In this document: positions 38,724 to 47,764 of the stretch, in pieces
Numbering within the stretch: the first letter of the stretch is position 1
How the letters are laid out: every line of letters starts with the position of its first letter
Origin: Litoreibacter ponti
GTDB taxonomy: Bacteria > Pseudomonadota > Alphaproteobacteria > Rhodobacterales > Rhodobacteraceae
Direction: 5' to 3'
DNA: 64,000 nt
Assembly (NCBI RefSeq): GCF_003054285.1
Contig: NZ_QBKS01000002.1
Span: 806,001-870,000, forward strand
Program-made: the position numbers and the translations under genes
The notes under the pieces: generated by a model
Told to the model about the DNA's origin: nothing
Database searches by the model: none
Seen by the model: only the letters and a program-made list of their open reading frames with translations

Positions 38724-39707
38724 ATGCGCGCGCCAGTGATTGATAACCTGCAATATGTGAATTGGTCAGAGACCGCCTTCCGCCAGTTACGCGAGGGTCG
38801 GGTCGACGCGATCCATGTCACGATTGCCTACCACGAGAGCTTCCGTGAGGCCGTTCTGAACGTGTCGCAATGGAACGGTTGGTTCGAACAATTCCCCGAC
38901 CTTCTGCTGCGCGGCACCACCGGCGATGACGTGCGCCGCGCCGTCGAGACAAACCGCACCGCAGTGTTCTTCGGCTTTCAGAACCCTTCGCCCATAGAGG
39001 ATGACATCGGCCTGATCGAGGTCTGGCATCAGCTTGGCATCCGCTTCATGCAGCTCACCTATAACAACCAGTCGCTGCTCGCGACGGGCTGCTACGAAGA
39101 CAACGACACCGGCCTCACCCGCTTCGGGAAACAAGCCGTGGCAGAGATGAACCGCGTCGGTCTTGTCGTCGATATGAGCCACTCTGCCGACCGGTCCACA
39201 CTGGAGGCGATAGAGAACTCCACCCGCCCCATCGCGATCACCCATGCCAACCCGAAATGGTGGCACCGCGCGCTGCGCAACAAGGAAGACCGCGTGATCC
39301 GCGCCTTGACCGAAAGCGGCGGCATGATCGGCTTCTCGCTCTACCCCCATCACCTGAAAGACGGCACTGACTGCACGCTGCAAAGCTTCTGCGAGATGGT
39401 GGCGGAGGCGGCGTCGCGCTACGGGGTCGCCAGCCTCGGGATCGGCTCGGACCTGTGCCAGGATCAGCCGGATTCCGTGGTCACGTGGATGCGTAACGGG
39501 CGCTGGTCGAAGCAGATGGACTACGGCGAGGGCTCTGCCGCACAGGCGGGTTTCCCGCCGCAACCCGATTGGTTCACCGACAATCGCGACATGCCCAACA
39601 TCGCAAAGGGCCTGGCCGATGCGGGCTTCGCGCAGGACGAGACCGACGCGATTATGGGCGGCAACTGGCTGCGCTTCTATGACACCTCTTTCGGAGCGCA
39701 GGAATGA
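38724..39707 (+). CDS. Membrane dipeptidase (peptidase M19)
   Basis: A 327-residue zinc TIM-barrel peptidase of the renal dipeptidase family: VDAIHVTIAYHESF near the N-terminus, LIEVWHQLGIRFMQLTYNN, VDMSHSADRSTLEAIENS, ITHANPKWWH and GIGSDLCQDQ provide metal ligands and the substrate pocket. The first metal site HxD is altered (IHVTIA), as in several bacterial members. No signal peptide, so cytoplasmic. M19 genes occur in glycine betaine/dimethylglycine catabolic operons of Pseudomonas; no such genes are seen here. Stop overlaps the next start by 4 bases. Confidence 0.88.
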   Translation: MRAPVIDNLQYVNWSETAFRQLREGRVDAIHVTIAYHESFREAVLNVSQWNGWFEQFPDLLLRGTTGDDVRRAVETNRTAVFFGFQNPSPIEDDIGLIEVWHQLGIRFMQLTYNNQSLLATGCYEDNDTGLTRFGKQAVAEMNRVGLVVDMSHSADRSTLEAIENSTRPIAITHANPKWWHRALRNKEDRVIRALTESGGMIGFSLYPHHLKDGTDCTLQSFCEMVAEAASRYGVASLGIGSDLCQDQPDSVVTWMRNGRWSKQMDYGEGSAAQAGFPPQPDWFTDNRDMPNIAKGLADAGFAQDETDAIMGGNWLRFYDTSFGAQE

Positions 39708-41356
39708 CGATCGCGCAACCGCCCCAAGAACCTTTGCGCCCGCCCAGCGAGGTTATGCGCCTGTCCCGCATGGGCGCAATGTTTCCCTCTCGTCTGAGCT
39801 TTCTGCGCAGCCTCACCCGCCGTCTCGCCTCCGAGGGCGCCAAGGTCATCAGGCCCGTCTGGGACATGGATGCCGATGGGTTTGGGCATGCGGTCTATTC
39901 GATTACCCTCGGCCAGCATGTCTATTCGCTGGTGGCTTTCTCCAATCGGCTCGATCCTTCCGAGCGCACCGACCGCGTCATTGCGCAAGCGTGGGACGCG
40001 GCCTTCGTCCTGTATGACGGAACGCCCGATGCGGGCGAAATCGAGCGCCTGCGAGCCAATGCCCCGAAACAGGAAGCAGGCCGCTTCAGCGAACGTGATC
40101 TTATCCTGAGCCGCGCCAACAAATCCGTCCGCCTGTACGCCGAGGTGACACGAGCCTTGCGGGAAGGACGGCAGCCTGATGCCGCAATGATCGGCGAGAT
40201 CGGCTACCTGATGCGCACGACGGCGGTCTATGGCAACGGCAAGTTCGGGATCGCCGACCGGGACCGCATTGCGGACCGCCCCGGCCTGGAGGGGCCGTTT
40301 GCGGCCGAGATGCTGACGGTCTGGCTCATCCGCGGCTTCACCCACGATCTGGCGGAGCATGTCGGTGGCGCGCCCCTTGATCGAGAGTTGAAACGTCATC
40401 TGGGCATCGGCAACTCGACCGGGCTGGGCATGGCCCCCTTTCTGGTGTCCCACCCCGAGCTTTTGAACAACTGGATGATGGTGCGCGAGACCGCCCTCGC
40501 CCGGGTCCGCGCGATCCCCCGCCTGGCCTCAAAACAACGGGCCCGACTTCTGAAGCTCGCGGTGCGTGCCGGGCTGCATTTGGCGCAGTGGAGCGTGCCG
40601 GATGAAATCCAGCAAGCGCGTATCGAGACGTTGCAACAGGAATGGGCGGAGCTGGTCCCGACCCTCGATGAACTCTTGGATCAGCCAAAGCCGCTCGATC
40701 AGCTGGTCCGGGTCTCGCAGGTCTTCTCGCTCGAATGCCAAGAGCTTGTCGTCTCGCTGGTGCTGGAACCCTTTGGTGATCTGATCGACGGGCTGACGGA
40801 CTGCATGGGCTGCGGGCCCATCCAACCACTCGACCCGCGCATGGATGTCGCAGACTTGCGGGACATGGTCACCCGTCACTGCGACTGGGCAGAGACGTTC
40901 GACTTCTCCGATCCCGCGCAGGACGCCCAGTTCTGGTACGTCAGCGAAGAGAAGCTGGAACCCCGCCTTGGCCTGCGCCATGAAGAGCCAGGGGGCGAGC
41001 TGGAAAGCCCGCTTGATGTGGCGCGCCAGATGCAAGCGCTCTCGCTCGATCTGCAGGGGGCCACCGGGGCGCTTGGGCCCTTTTTGCGCGCGCATCCGCA
41101 GCACCGCAGCATCGCGCGGCGCGTTCAGTTGCTGGCGTCCCACCCCTACGCTGAAATCCGCGACAATCTGATCTGCGTCGATTGCCGTCCAATCGACATG
41201 CTGCGCTGCAAGCTGTCCTTCTTCGGTGCCGCGAAGTTTGATCCCAAATCCGACCGCTGGACCCGGATCACGCTGGCGCAGGGCGCGCCGCTTCATGACG
41301 AATTGCATAATCCGGTCGTCGCCGATGATTGGTGGCTACCGGTCTTTACCCGATGA
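39704..41356 (+). CDS. Conserved hypothetical protein, middle gene of a three-gene operon
   Basis: A 550-residue protein without signal peptide or membrane helices. Two cysteine clusters stand out: CMGCGPIQPLDP (about residue 368) and ICVDCRPIDMLRC (about 490), which could bind metal. I do not recognise a family. Both ends overlap neighbours by ATGA (M19 dipeptidase before, 201-residue protein after), so the three products are probably made together and act in one pathway. Function unknown. Confidence 0.75.
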   Translation: MTIAQPPQEPLRPPSEVMRLSRMGAMFPSRLSFLRSLTRRLASEGAKVIRPVWDMDADGFGHAVYSITLGQHVYSLVAFSNRLDPSERTDRVIAQAWDAAFVLYDGTPDAGEIERLRANAPKQEAGRFSERDLILSRANKSVRLYAEVTRALREGRQPDAAMIGEIGYLMRTTAVYGNGKFGIADRDRIADRPGLEGPFAAEMLTVWLIRGFTHDLAEHVGGAPLDRELKRHLGIGNSTGLGMAPFLVSHPELLNNWMMVRETALARVRAIPRLASKQRARLLKLAVRAGLHLAQWSVPDEIQQARIETLQQEWAELVPTLDELLDQPKPLDQLVRVSQVFSLECQELVVSLVLEPFGDLIDGLTDCMGCGPIQPLDPRMDVADLRDMVTRHCDWAETFDFSDPAQDAQFWYVSEEKLEPRLGLRHEEPGGELESPLDVARQMQALSLDLQGATGALGPFLRAHPQHRSIARRVQLLASHPYAEIRDNLICVDCRPIDMLRCKLSFFGAAKFDPKSDRWTRITLAQGAPLHDELHNPVVADDWWLPVFTR

Positions 41357-41958
41357 GCGGACCCGACTGGCTTTCGGACTTCCTTTCCGCTGGCCCTGAC
41401 TACCCGGCAGAGCGCCGCGCAATGGCAGAAATGCAGGCACTGCTCCTGAAGGCAGGCATCGGTGGCGGGCTCCCGTTGGGGCATGCGCAAGACATGGCCG
41501 CCCTTGCGCCGCTCCTGATGAGCGACCCGCAGCTTCTGGCAATGGCGACGGCTGCCCTTGAAGGGCCGCACCACGCCGTGCGCACCGAGGGCACCGCGCA
41601 GCATCTGGTGATTGAGCAGGCGCGGATCGCGATGGCGGGACCCGTTCTGGTCGATGCGCTTATCTGCGGCGCGGACCGGGTTGTGCTGCACGATCTCGAC
41701 TGGCCCATGCTGCTCTGGCCTGTCCTTGCCCATGCACAAAAGGTCTTCGGCGCGTATTTCCAGATCGACAAGCCGGGCAAGCACACGTTGATGATCACCC
41801 CGAGCGAGACTGACAGGATGGAACCTTTCGGTCCCGCACAGCCCGTTCCATTGATCCCGCTAGAGCGGCTCACGGCACTGGCCGCCAAAACCTACGTCCC
41901 CGCGACGGAGGCCTCCCGCCTCAGCGGCGCAGGTGCGGGGCTCCGCGACAACGATTGA
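41353..41958 (+). CDS. DUF3726-like hypothetical protein
   Basis: A 201-residue protein starting MSGPDWLSDFLSAGPDYP. Segments such as AGIGGGLPLGHAQDMAAL, LVIEQARIAMAGPVLVDAL and DLDWPMLLWPVLAHAQ suggest DUF3726, an uncharacterised family; this match is from memory and uncertain. The ATG overlaps the stop of the 550-residue gene (ATGA), and a start eight codons earlier is less likely. Last gene of the dipeptidase operon. Confidence 0.65.
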   Translation: MSGPDWLSDFLSAGPDYPAERRAMAEMQALLLKAGIGGGLPLGHAQDMAALAPLLMSDPQLLAMATAALEGPHHAVRTEGTAQHLVIEQARIAMAGPVLVDALICGADRVVLHDLDWPMLLWPVLAHAQKVFGAYFQIDKPGKHTLMITPSETDRMEPFGPAQPVPLIPLERLTALAAKTYVPATEASRLSGAGAGLRDND

Positions 41959-41983
41959 TTTCTGCGACGCGTTTGGCCCTCGG

Positions 41984-42523
41984 TTATGGGTCGATCAGGA
42001 TGCTCCCGATCACCTCCGCGCCGCTGTCGGTCAGACGGATCACGATGATTTCCCCGGACGCGACCCCACCCCCGGTGATGGCCGTGATATTGACCTGATG
42101 GGTGACCACCATCAGACGCCCTTCGGTCTCGCGCAAAAGATCAAGGGTCTTGCGGGTCTGCGCATCACGATTACCGCGGTTCTCAAAGAAGGAATTGAGC
42201 GCGGCAGCTTCCTCCACGGGGCCAAGATCAAGCAGACGCGCGGTTTCTAGAGTGCGGCACCATTGGCTGCTGAACACCCGGTCAAAATTGATGCCGCGCG
42301 CGCGGATGGCATCGCCGATCGCTCGGGCCTGCGCCCGTCCGCGCGCGTCAAGATTGCGTTGCGTGCTGCAGTCGCGCAGTTCGAAATTCGCGGGATCGCT
42401 GAAACCGGGCGCGAGCGCATGACGCATCATGGCAATCGCGCCGGGCTGCTCAAGTGCGTCCCAGTCATTGGCCAGCGCGGGAAACGCCGCGAGGAAGAAG
42501 AAAACAATCGTCAGACAACGCAT
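41984..42523 (-). CDS. Exported histidine phosphatase-family protein
   Basis: A 179-residue protein with a signal peptide (MRCLTIVFFFLAAFPALA, cut before ND) and a histidine-phosphatase fold: the phosphohistidine motif MMRHALAPG (RHA instead of the common RHG), ARGRAQARAIGDAIRARG, VFSSQWCRTLETA and the second catalytic His in VVTHQVNITAITG. Periplasmic phosphatase of unknown substrate. It lies 38 bases after soeC on the same strand, so read-through is possible, but a role in sulfite metabolism is not indicated. Confidence 0.85.
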   Translation of the reverse strand: MRCLTIVFFFLAAFPALANDWDALEQPGAIAMMRHALAPGFSDPANFELRDCSTQRNLDARGRAQARAIGDAIRARGINFDRVFSSQWCRTLETARLLDLGPVEEAAALNSFFENRGNRDAQTRKTLDLLRETEGRLMVVTHQVNITAITGGGVASGEIIVIRLTDSGAEVIGSILIDP

Positions 42524-42561
42524 AGGCAGGAGCTAGGCCGCCTCGCCCATGCGTCCAGAGA

Positions 42562-43437
42562 CTACCTTGCCCCGTAATAGAGCCCCACGGTGTGCTCGGC
42601 CTCGGCAAAGAAAAGCCAGCGGATCATGAGCGCGCCCGCGATGTGCAACAGCACAGCCAGAAGGGCGACAAGGTGGCTGAAGGGCACGACCAGCAATAGC
42701 ACCAAGGGCAGCAAGGACAAGCACAGCACACCGATGATGCGCAGGGTTCGGGCATGCTTTCGACCGACCACGTGCACCATTTCCTTCATCAGGTAGTTCT
42801 TCGAGCTGTGCGGTGCCTCGAACATCCGAACCTTGCCCATATGGCCCAAACCCGTGGCGGTTTCGATGGTCGAGCCCGCCTTGGCGAACTGCCCGTCCCC
42901 GATCATCCAGACCACGCATTGGAACACCCCGAGGACAAGCAAAAGCGGTGTCGCGGTGGAGGTCTGCCCGGTCAGGAACGCCCCGCCCGTCAGCGCGTAA
43001 AGCAGGAACAGGACCGGCGTGGTCCAGTTGCTCCACCGGGGCACGGTCTTGATCTGCGTGTAGATCATCGAGGTGCCGAACACGGTCGCAAGGCTGAGCG
43101 CGCTACCGAGCAAGCCCAACAGGGTCCACCTCGTGTCCAGAAAGACAACGCCAATCGCGTAAAGCCCCATGATCATCAGGGTAGCGACAGCCAAGCAGCC
43201 CTCGCGCGACAGCCAGCTGGTCTTCCACTGCGAGAACGCCTTGAGCGCGCGCTGCGGATTGCCAAGGTGGAAGGTCGACGAGATCAGCCCGCCCACGGCC
43301 AATGCATAGGCGATGGCAAAGAAGACAAAGGCGGTGAAGCCGGACACATCCGGTTTGCCGAGCCCAAGGAAGAACATCATCCCGAAGCCTAGGCCAGAGA
43401 AGACGGTGAAGAAGATGATGGACGGTGCGGGATGCAT
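42562..43437 (-). CDS. soeC: Sulfite dehydrogenase membrane anchor (SoeC, DmsC-like)
   Basis: A 291-residue protein with eight hydrophobic helices, the DmsC-type quinone-reactive anchor: IIFFTVFSGLGFGMMFFLGL at the start, STFHLGNPQRALKAFSQWKTSWLSREG after helix 2-3, and MIYTQIKTVPRWSNWTTP. It passes electrons from the SoeAB catalytic part to the quinone pool. Its start overlaps the soeB stop by one base. SoeC rather than DmsC is chosen because of the neighbouring xsc-pta-tauE genes and the cytoplasmic type of SoeA. Confidence 0.88.
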   Translation of the reverse strand: MHPAPSIIFFTVFSGLGFGMMFFLGLGKPDVSGFTAFVFFAIAYALAVGGLISSTFHLGNPQRALKAFSQWKTSWLSREGCLAVATLMIMGLYAIGVVFLDTRWTLLGLLGSALSLATVFGTSMIYTQIKTVPRWSNWTTPVLFLLYALTGGAFLTGQTSTATPLLLVLGVFQCVVWMIGDGQFAKAGSTIETATGLGHMGKVRMFEAPHSSKNYLMKEMVHVVGRKHARTLRIIGVLCLSLLPLVLLLVVPFSHLVALLAVLLHIAGALMIRWLFFAEAEHTVGLYYGAR

Positions 43438-44180
43438 TAGCCGATCCTCTCAAGTGTTTTGTCGAGCCAGCCCAGGAAGCCTTGCGGCTCTGCCGCGACG
43501 GGCTCCAGGAACGGGGCAAGCACATCGATCTGCTCGTCTTTCAGACGCGGCGGCAGGTACTTGTTCACGGGCTTGGTGCCCTGCTCGGGCATCAAGTCCA
43601 TGCCGCCACGCTCGGCCACCAGTTTGGAGACATCCGAGGTCTCGTCACCAAGATCGCCAAAGTGGCGCGCACCCGCGGGACACGTCCGCACACAGGCTGG
43701 CTGACGGTCTTCCTCGGGCAGGTTCTCGTTATAGATCCGGTCCACGCAGAGCGTGCATTTCTTCATCACGCCTTCCACCTGGTCCAGCTCCCGCGCGCCA
43801 TAGGGGCAGGCCCAGGCACACAGCCCGCAGCCGATGCAGTCGCTTTCGTTGACCAGCACGATCCCGTCCTCGACCCGCTTGTAGCTGGCGCCCGTGGGAC
43901 ACACCGTGACGCAGGGCGCGTCCTCGCAATGCAGGCAAGATTTCGGAAAGTGCACCGTCATCGCAGCGCCCTCGTCCGGGGTGACCTCGTAGGAGTGCAC
44001 GCGGTTCAGGAACGTCCCCGACGGATCCGCGCCGTAGGGGTTCTGATCGCTCAGCGCTGCGCCGTAGTTTTCCGTGTTCCAGCCTTTGCACGACACCACA
44101 CAAGCGTGGCAGCCGACGCAGGTATCAAGATCGATTACAAGGCCTAGCTTCTTCTCGGTATGCGTTGGGAGTTGGGTCAT
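43437..44180 (-). CDS. soeB: Sulfite dehydrogenase iron-sulfur subunit (SoeB)
   Basis: A 247-residue electron-transfer subunit with four [4Fe-4S] cysteine groups: CVGCHACVVSC, CLHCEDAPCVTVCPTG, CIGCGLCAWACPYG and CTLCVDRI with CVRTCPAGARH. It links the molybdenum subunit to the membrane anchor. The ATG at 44180 overlaps the soeA stop (ATGA); the longer frame upstream lies within soeA and is rejected. No Tat signal is present, so it stays in the cytoplasm with SoeA. Confidence 0.92.
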   Translation of the reverse strand: MTQLPTHTEKKLGLVIDLDTCVGCHACVVSCKGWNTENYGAALSDQNPYGADPSGTFLNRVHSYEVTPDEGAAMTVHFPKSCLHCEDAPCVTVCPTGASYKRVEDGIVLVNESDCIGCGLCAWACPYGARELDQVEGVMKKCTLCVDRIYNENLPEEDRQPACVRTCPAGARHFGDLGDETSDVSKLVAERGGMDLMPEQGTKPVNKYLPPRLKDEQIDVLAPFLEPVAAEPQGFLGWLDKTLERIG

Positions 44181-46993
44181 TTGCCGAGCTTCCATGTCAG
44201 AGATTTCGGACCTTTGCCCACCGGCGACTTTTGGGCCGCGATGTTGGGCTTGGACTGATTGTCCGCAGGGGCCGTGGTTTTTTCGATGCGAACTTTCAGG
44301 TCGAACCAAGCGGCCTGACCTGTGATCGGGTCAGAGTTGGACCAGCGCAGACCGTCGCCTTTGGGTGGCAGCAGCTCGTGGATCAGGTGGTTCAGCAGGA
44401 AGCCTTTTGTGGTCTCCGGCGCGTCCTCTTCCAAAGCCCACGCACCTTTGCGCTTGCCGATGGCGTTCCATGTCCAGACGGTGTTGGCGTTCAGCGCTGC
44501 CTGCAGCGCGACCGGCACGGTAATTTCGCCATGGGGCGAGGTGACTTTGGCCCAGTCGCCTTCGGCAAAGTCGTTATCGTCCCAGATCTTCTTGGAGACG
44601 TAGAGCGGGTTGTGCCCATGGATTTGGCGCAGCCACGCATTCTGCGAGCCCCAGGAGTGGTACATCGCCATGGGCCGCTGCGTGAGCGCTGTAATCGGGT
44701 ATTCTTCGGCCAGATTATCTGCCTCGTTCGAGTACCAGATCGGCAGCGGGTCCATCGTTTCCTTGATGCGCTCGCGCAGGTGATCGGGGGGCTGGCGGGT
44801 GCCGTGGCCTTCGGCTGCGAGCTGGAACTTCCTCATCGGCTCGACGTAGAGGTTGAACAGGTAAGGCATCGGCTTGTCGTAGAAGGATTTCGCGACCGCC
44901 CAGTCCTGATAGTTCATGTTCCACGGTTTGAAATACGCGCCATCCTCCGGGACGTGCTCCATCCAGAAGCCGCCATTCTCGATATAGCGGTCCAGCTGGT
45001 TGGGGTTGCTTTCGCCGCGCCCTTGATCGTCGCCATTGCCCCGAAACCCCGCCAGGGGGCCCACGCCGGGGCGGCGGATGTGGTTTGTGATGTAGTCGGC
45101 GTAGTCTTTGTATTTCTGGCTGCCATCCTCGTTGACGAAGCCGGGCAGACCGAGACGCCCACCCAGATCGCACAGCGCGGATTGGAACCCTTTGACGTCC
45201 CGGTCCGGCTCAACCACCGGCCAGCGGATGGCGTCGGCCACCGCATCCGCTTCGCAGATCGGGCGGTCCAGAAGGCTGATACAGTCGTGGCGCTCCAGAT
45301 AGGTCGTGTCGGGCAGGATAAGGTCGGCGTAGCTGACCATCTCCGAGCTATAGGCGTCGGAGTAGATGATATTCGGGATCACATAATTCCCATCCTCATC
45401 CTTGTCGGTCAGCATGTCGATCACGCCGCGGGTGTTCATCGACGAGTTCCACGACATGTTCGCCATGTACATGAACAGCGTGTCGATCTTGTAAGGAATC
45501 CCGGCGTGGGCGTTGGAGATGACCATGTGCATCATACCGTGCGACGACATGGGGTTTTCCCAAGTAAAGGCCTTGTCAATCCGCGCGGGCGAGCCGTCTT
45601 CCTTCAGGCACAGATCATCCGGGCCATGGGTGAAGCCCAGATGCGGGCCGTCCAGTGCTTGGCCGGGGGTTACCCCGTAGTGCGGTTTCGGATGCGCTTC
45701 TGGCGGCTTGGGATAGGGCGGCTTGAAGCGCATGCCGCCGGGCGTCTCAACCGAGCCGAGGATGATCTGCAGCAGGTGCAAAGCGCGGCAGGTCTGGAAG
45801 CCGTTCGCGTGGGCCGAAATCCCGCGCATGGCGTGGAAGGATACGGGCCGACCGATGAATTTGGTATGCTTGGTGCCGCGGAAGTCGGTCCATTCCTGCT
45901 CGATCTCGATTGACTGATCGAATGCCACATCGGCCAGTTCCGCAGCGAGACGTTTGATGCGGTCCGAAGAAATGCCGGTCTTCTCAGCCACGGCCTCTGG
46001 CGCGTAAGCCGGATCGAGATACTTCTCCGCCATGTGCTGGAAGACGGAGCGGTGCGTGACGCCCTTGTCGCGCAGGGACCCGGCCAGATCGGGCTGCACG
46101 CCGGGTTTGTCGAAAGCGGCGGGCTTGCCGGTCGCGCGGTCGATCACCATCAGCTTGTTGTCCTTGTCGCGCAGCAGAAGGCCGAAATCCTCGGACTTCT
46201 CGTCGCCATTGACCAGAACGGGCGCGTTGGTGAATTGCGACAGGTAGGCGAGGTCCAGCTTGCCCGCCTTGAACAACTCGTGGACCATGGCGAGGATGAA
46301 CAATCCGTCGGTGCCGGGCGTAATGCCGACCCACTCGTCGGCCACAGCGTTGTAGCCCGACCGAACCGGGTTCACACCGATGACTTTGGCCCCGCGGCCC
46401 TTCATCTTCCCCAGACCCATCTTGATCGGGTTGCTGTCATGATCCTCGGCCACGCCAAAGATCATCAGCATCTTGGTGCGGTCCCAGTCAGGCTGTCCGA
46501 ATTCCCAGAACGCGCCGCCCATCGTGTAGATGCCAGCGGCTGCCATATTAACCGAGCAGAAGCCGCCATGGGCCGCATAGTTTGGCGTGCCGAACCCTTG
46601 CGCCCAGAGCGAGGTGAAGCTCTGCGACTGATCGCGCCCTGTGAAGAAGGCAAGCTTCTCGGGATTGTCGCGGCGCACCGGCTCAAGGATGCCGACGGCA
46701 ATGTCGTAGGCCTCGTCCCAGCTAATCTCTTCGAATTCGCCAGAGCCCCGCGGCCCCACCCGTTTCATCGGCGCACGCAGGCGCGAGGGTGCGTTGTGCT
46801 GCATGATGCCAGCGCTGCCCTTGGCGCAGAGCACGCCCTGGTTCACAGGATGGTCGCGGTTGCCTTCGATATAGGCGACCTTGCCTTCTTTCATGTGCAC
46901 GTTGATCCCGCAGCGGCAGGCGCACATGTAGCAGGTGGTCTTGCGGACCTCGTCGGAGACCTTGGGGGACAGGTTGATAACCGGCTGGTTCAT
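44177..46993 (-). CDS. soeA: Sulfite dehydrogenase molybdopterin subunit (SoeA)
   Basis: A 938-residue molybdopterin (bis-MGD) oxidoreductase of the DMSO reductase superfamily. It starts with an iron-sulfur motif CYMCACRCG (Cys21, 24, 28) completed by GVLCAKGSAG (about Cys57), then the catalytic domains (LMIFGVAEDHDSNPIKMGLG, DLILPDTTYLERHD) and a C-terminal MGD domain (VTSPHGEITVPV). No twin-arginine signal, so cytoplasmic, as described for SoeA of Allochromatium. It oxidises sulfite, here released by Xsc, to sulfate. First gene of soeABC; tauE ends 10 bases upstream. Confidence 0.9.
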   Translation of the reverse strand: MNQPVINLSPKVSDEVRKTTCYMCACRCGINVHMKEGKVAYIEGNRDHPVNQGVLCAKGSAGIMQHNAPSRLRAPMKRVGPRGSGEFEEISWDEAYDIAVGILEPVRRDNPEKLAFFTGRDQSQSFTSLWAQGFGTPNYAAHGGFCSVNMAAAGIYTMGGAFWEFGQPDWDRTKMLMIFGVAEDHDSNPIKMGLGKMKGRGAKVIGVNPVRSGYNAVADEWVGITPGTDGLFILAMVHELFKAGKLDLAYLSQFTNAPVLVNGDEKSEDFGLLLRDKDNKLMVIDRATGKPAAFDKPGVQPDLAGSLRDKGVTHRSVFQHMAEKYLDPAYAPEAVAEKTGISSDRIKRLAAELADVAFDQSIEIEQEWTDFRGTKHTKFIGRPVSFHAMRGISAHANGFQTCRALHLLQIILGSVETPGGMRFKPPYPKPPEAHPKPHYGVTPGQALDGPHLGFTHGPDDLCLKEDGSPARIDKAFTWENPMSSHGMMHMVISNAHAGIPYKIDTLFMYMANMSWNSSMNTRGVIDMLTDKDEDGNYVIPNIIYSDAYSSEMVSYADLILPDTTYLERHDCISLLDRPICEADAVADAIRWPVVEPDRDVKGFQSALCDLGGRLGLPGFVNEDGSQKYKDYADYITNHIRRPGVGPLAGFRGNGDDQGRGESNPNQLDRYIENGGFWMEHVPEDGAYFKPWNMNYQDWAVAKSFYDKPMPYLFNLYVEPMRKFQLAAEGHGTRQPPDHLRERIKETMDPLPIWYSNEADNLAEEYPITALTQRPMAMYHSWGSQNAWLRQIHGHNPLYVSKKIWDDNDFAEGDWAKVTSPHGEITVPVALQAALNANTVWTWNAIGKRKGAWALEEDAPETTKGFLLNHLIHELLPPKGDGLRWSNSDPITGQAAWFDLKVRIEKTTAPADNQSKPNIAAQKSPVGKGPKSLTWKLGK

Positions 46994-47002
46994 GGTGGTC
47001 TC

Positions 47003-47764
47003 CTAGTTCGATACGGTGCGGATCAGGCCAAGCGAGGCGAGGCCTAGCAGCAGCGTCAGACAGAAAGGTTTGTAGAAAGGCTCCAGCCGCGGCACGAACA
47101 GCGCGCGCCCTGCGTAAAGCCCCAGCAGCGTCGGGATGATAAAGAACAGCCCCCGCGCGATGGCGGTGTGGTCCATCGTCCCGATGGCCAGATGGGTGAT
47201 CAGGCCAAGAAGGCCCGCGCCCAGAAGATAAATGCTCAGCGTGCCGCGCATGGTGCGCGCAGGCAGGTTCCGCGCCAGTGTATAGAGTGCGATGAACATG
47301 CCCCCTGCCCCCGCAAGGCCGGTGATGATCCCGGCACCAAACCCGGTGCCGTAGGTTCCGACCCGCGTGGCGAGAAAGGGCAGTTTAAGCTTGGCAAGCT
47401 GGCTGACCGCCAAGATGATCAGCAGAGACAGCGCAACGACCTTCGAGGCCTCGACAGGCAGCTGCATGGTCAGCAGCAGGCCAAAGGGCAGCCCGACCGC
47501 GGAGCCGATGATCAGCCCCTTCGCGGTCGGCATATCCGCATCGGCCATCCCGCCTTTAAACATGGCAAGTGAGCCCGCCATTTCCAGAAACCAAAGCATC
47601 GGGATCAGCGCGAGCGGCGGCAGGATGAAAACCGCAGCGGCCATCACCACCGCGCTGAGCCCGAACCCAGAAAAGCCACGCACCATCGACGCCACGAACA
47701 CGACTGCGCCCAGCACGAGCAGCTCCGTCGGGGTCAGATTGGTGAAGGCGGCGAGCTGGTTCAT
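47003..47764 (-). CDS. tauE: TauE/SafE-type sulfite exporter
   Basis: A 253-residue inner-membrane protein with about eight helices and the TauE/SafE patterns FVASMVRGFSGFGLSAVVMAA and GLAGAGGMFIALYTLARN. Members next to xsc are thought to export sulfite or sulfoacetate made in taurine degradation. It overlaps the pta stop by 4 bases (ATGA-type) and is followed after 10 bases by soeA, so export and oxidation of sulfite seem to be expressed together. Confidence 0.9.
   Translation of the reverse strand: MNQLAAFTNLTPTELLVLGAVVFVASMVRGFSGFGLSAVVMAAAVFILPPLALIPMLWFLEMAGSLAMFKGGMADADMPTAKGLIIGSAVGLPFGLLLTMQLPVEASKVVALSLLIILAVSQLAKLKLPFLATRVGTYGTGFGAGIITGLAGAGGMFIALYTLARNLPARTMRGTLSIYLLGAGLLGLITHLAIGTMDHTAIARGLFFIIPTLLGLYAGRALFVPRLEPFYKPFCLTLLLGLASLGLIRTVSN

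Noticed and set aside
44165..45913. 582-codon plus-strand frame opposite soeA
   Set aside because: Antisense to a full molybdopterin subunit with conserved motifs; no start signal or recognisable domain.
42562..46993. DMSO, polysulfide or thiosulfate reductase instead of SoeABC
   Set aside because: No Tat signal on the molybdenum subunit and direct linkage to xsc-pta-tauE favour cytoplasmic sulfite oxidation; the alternative is not fully excluded.
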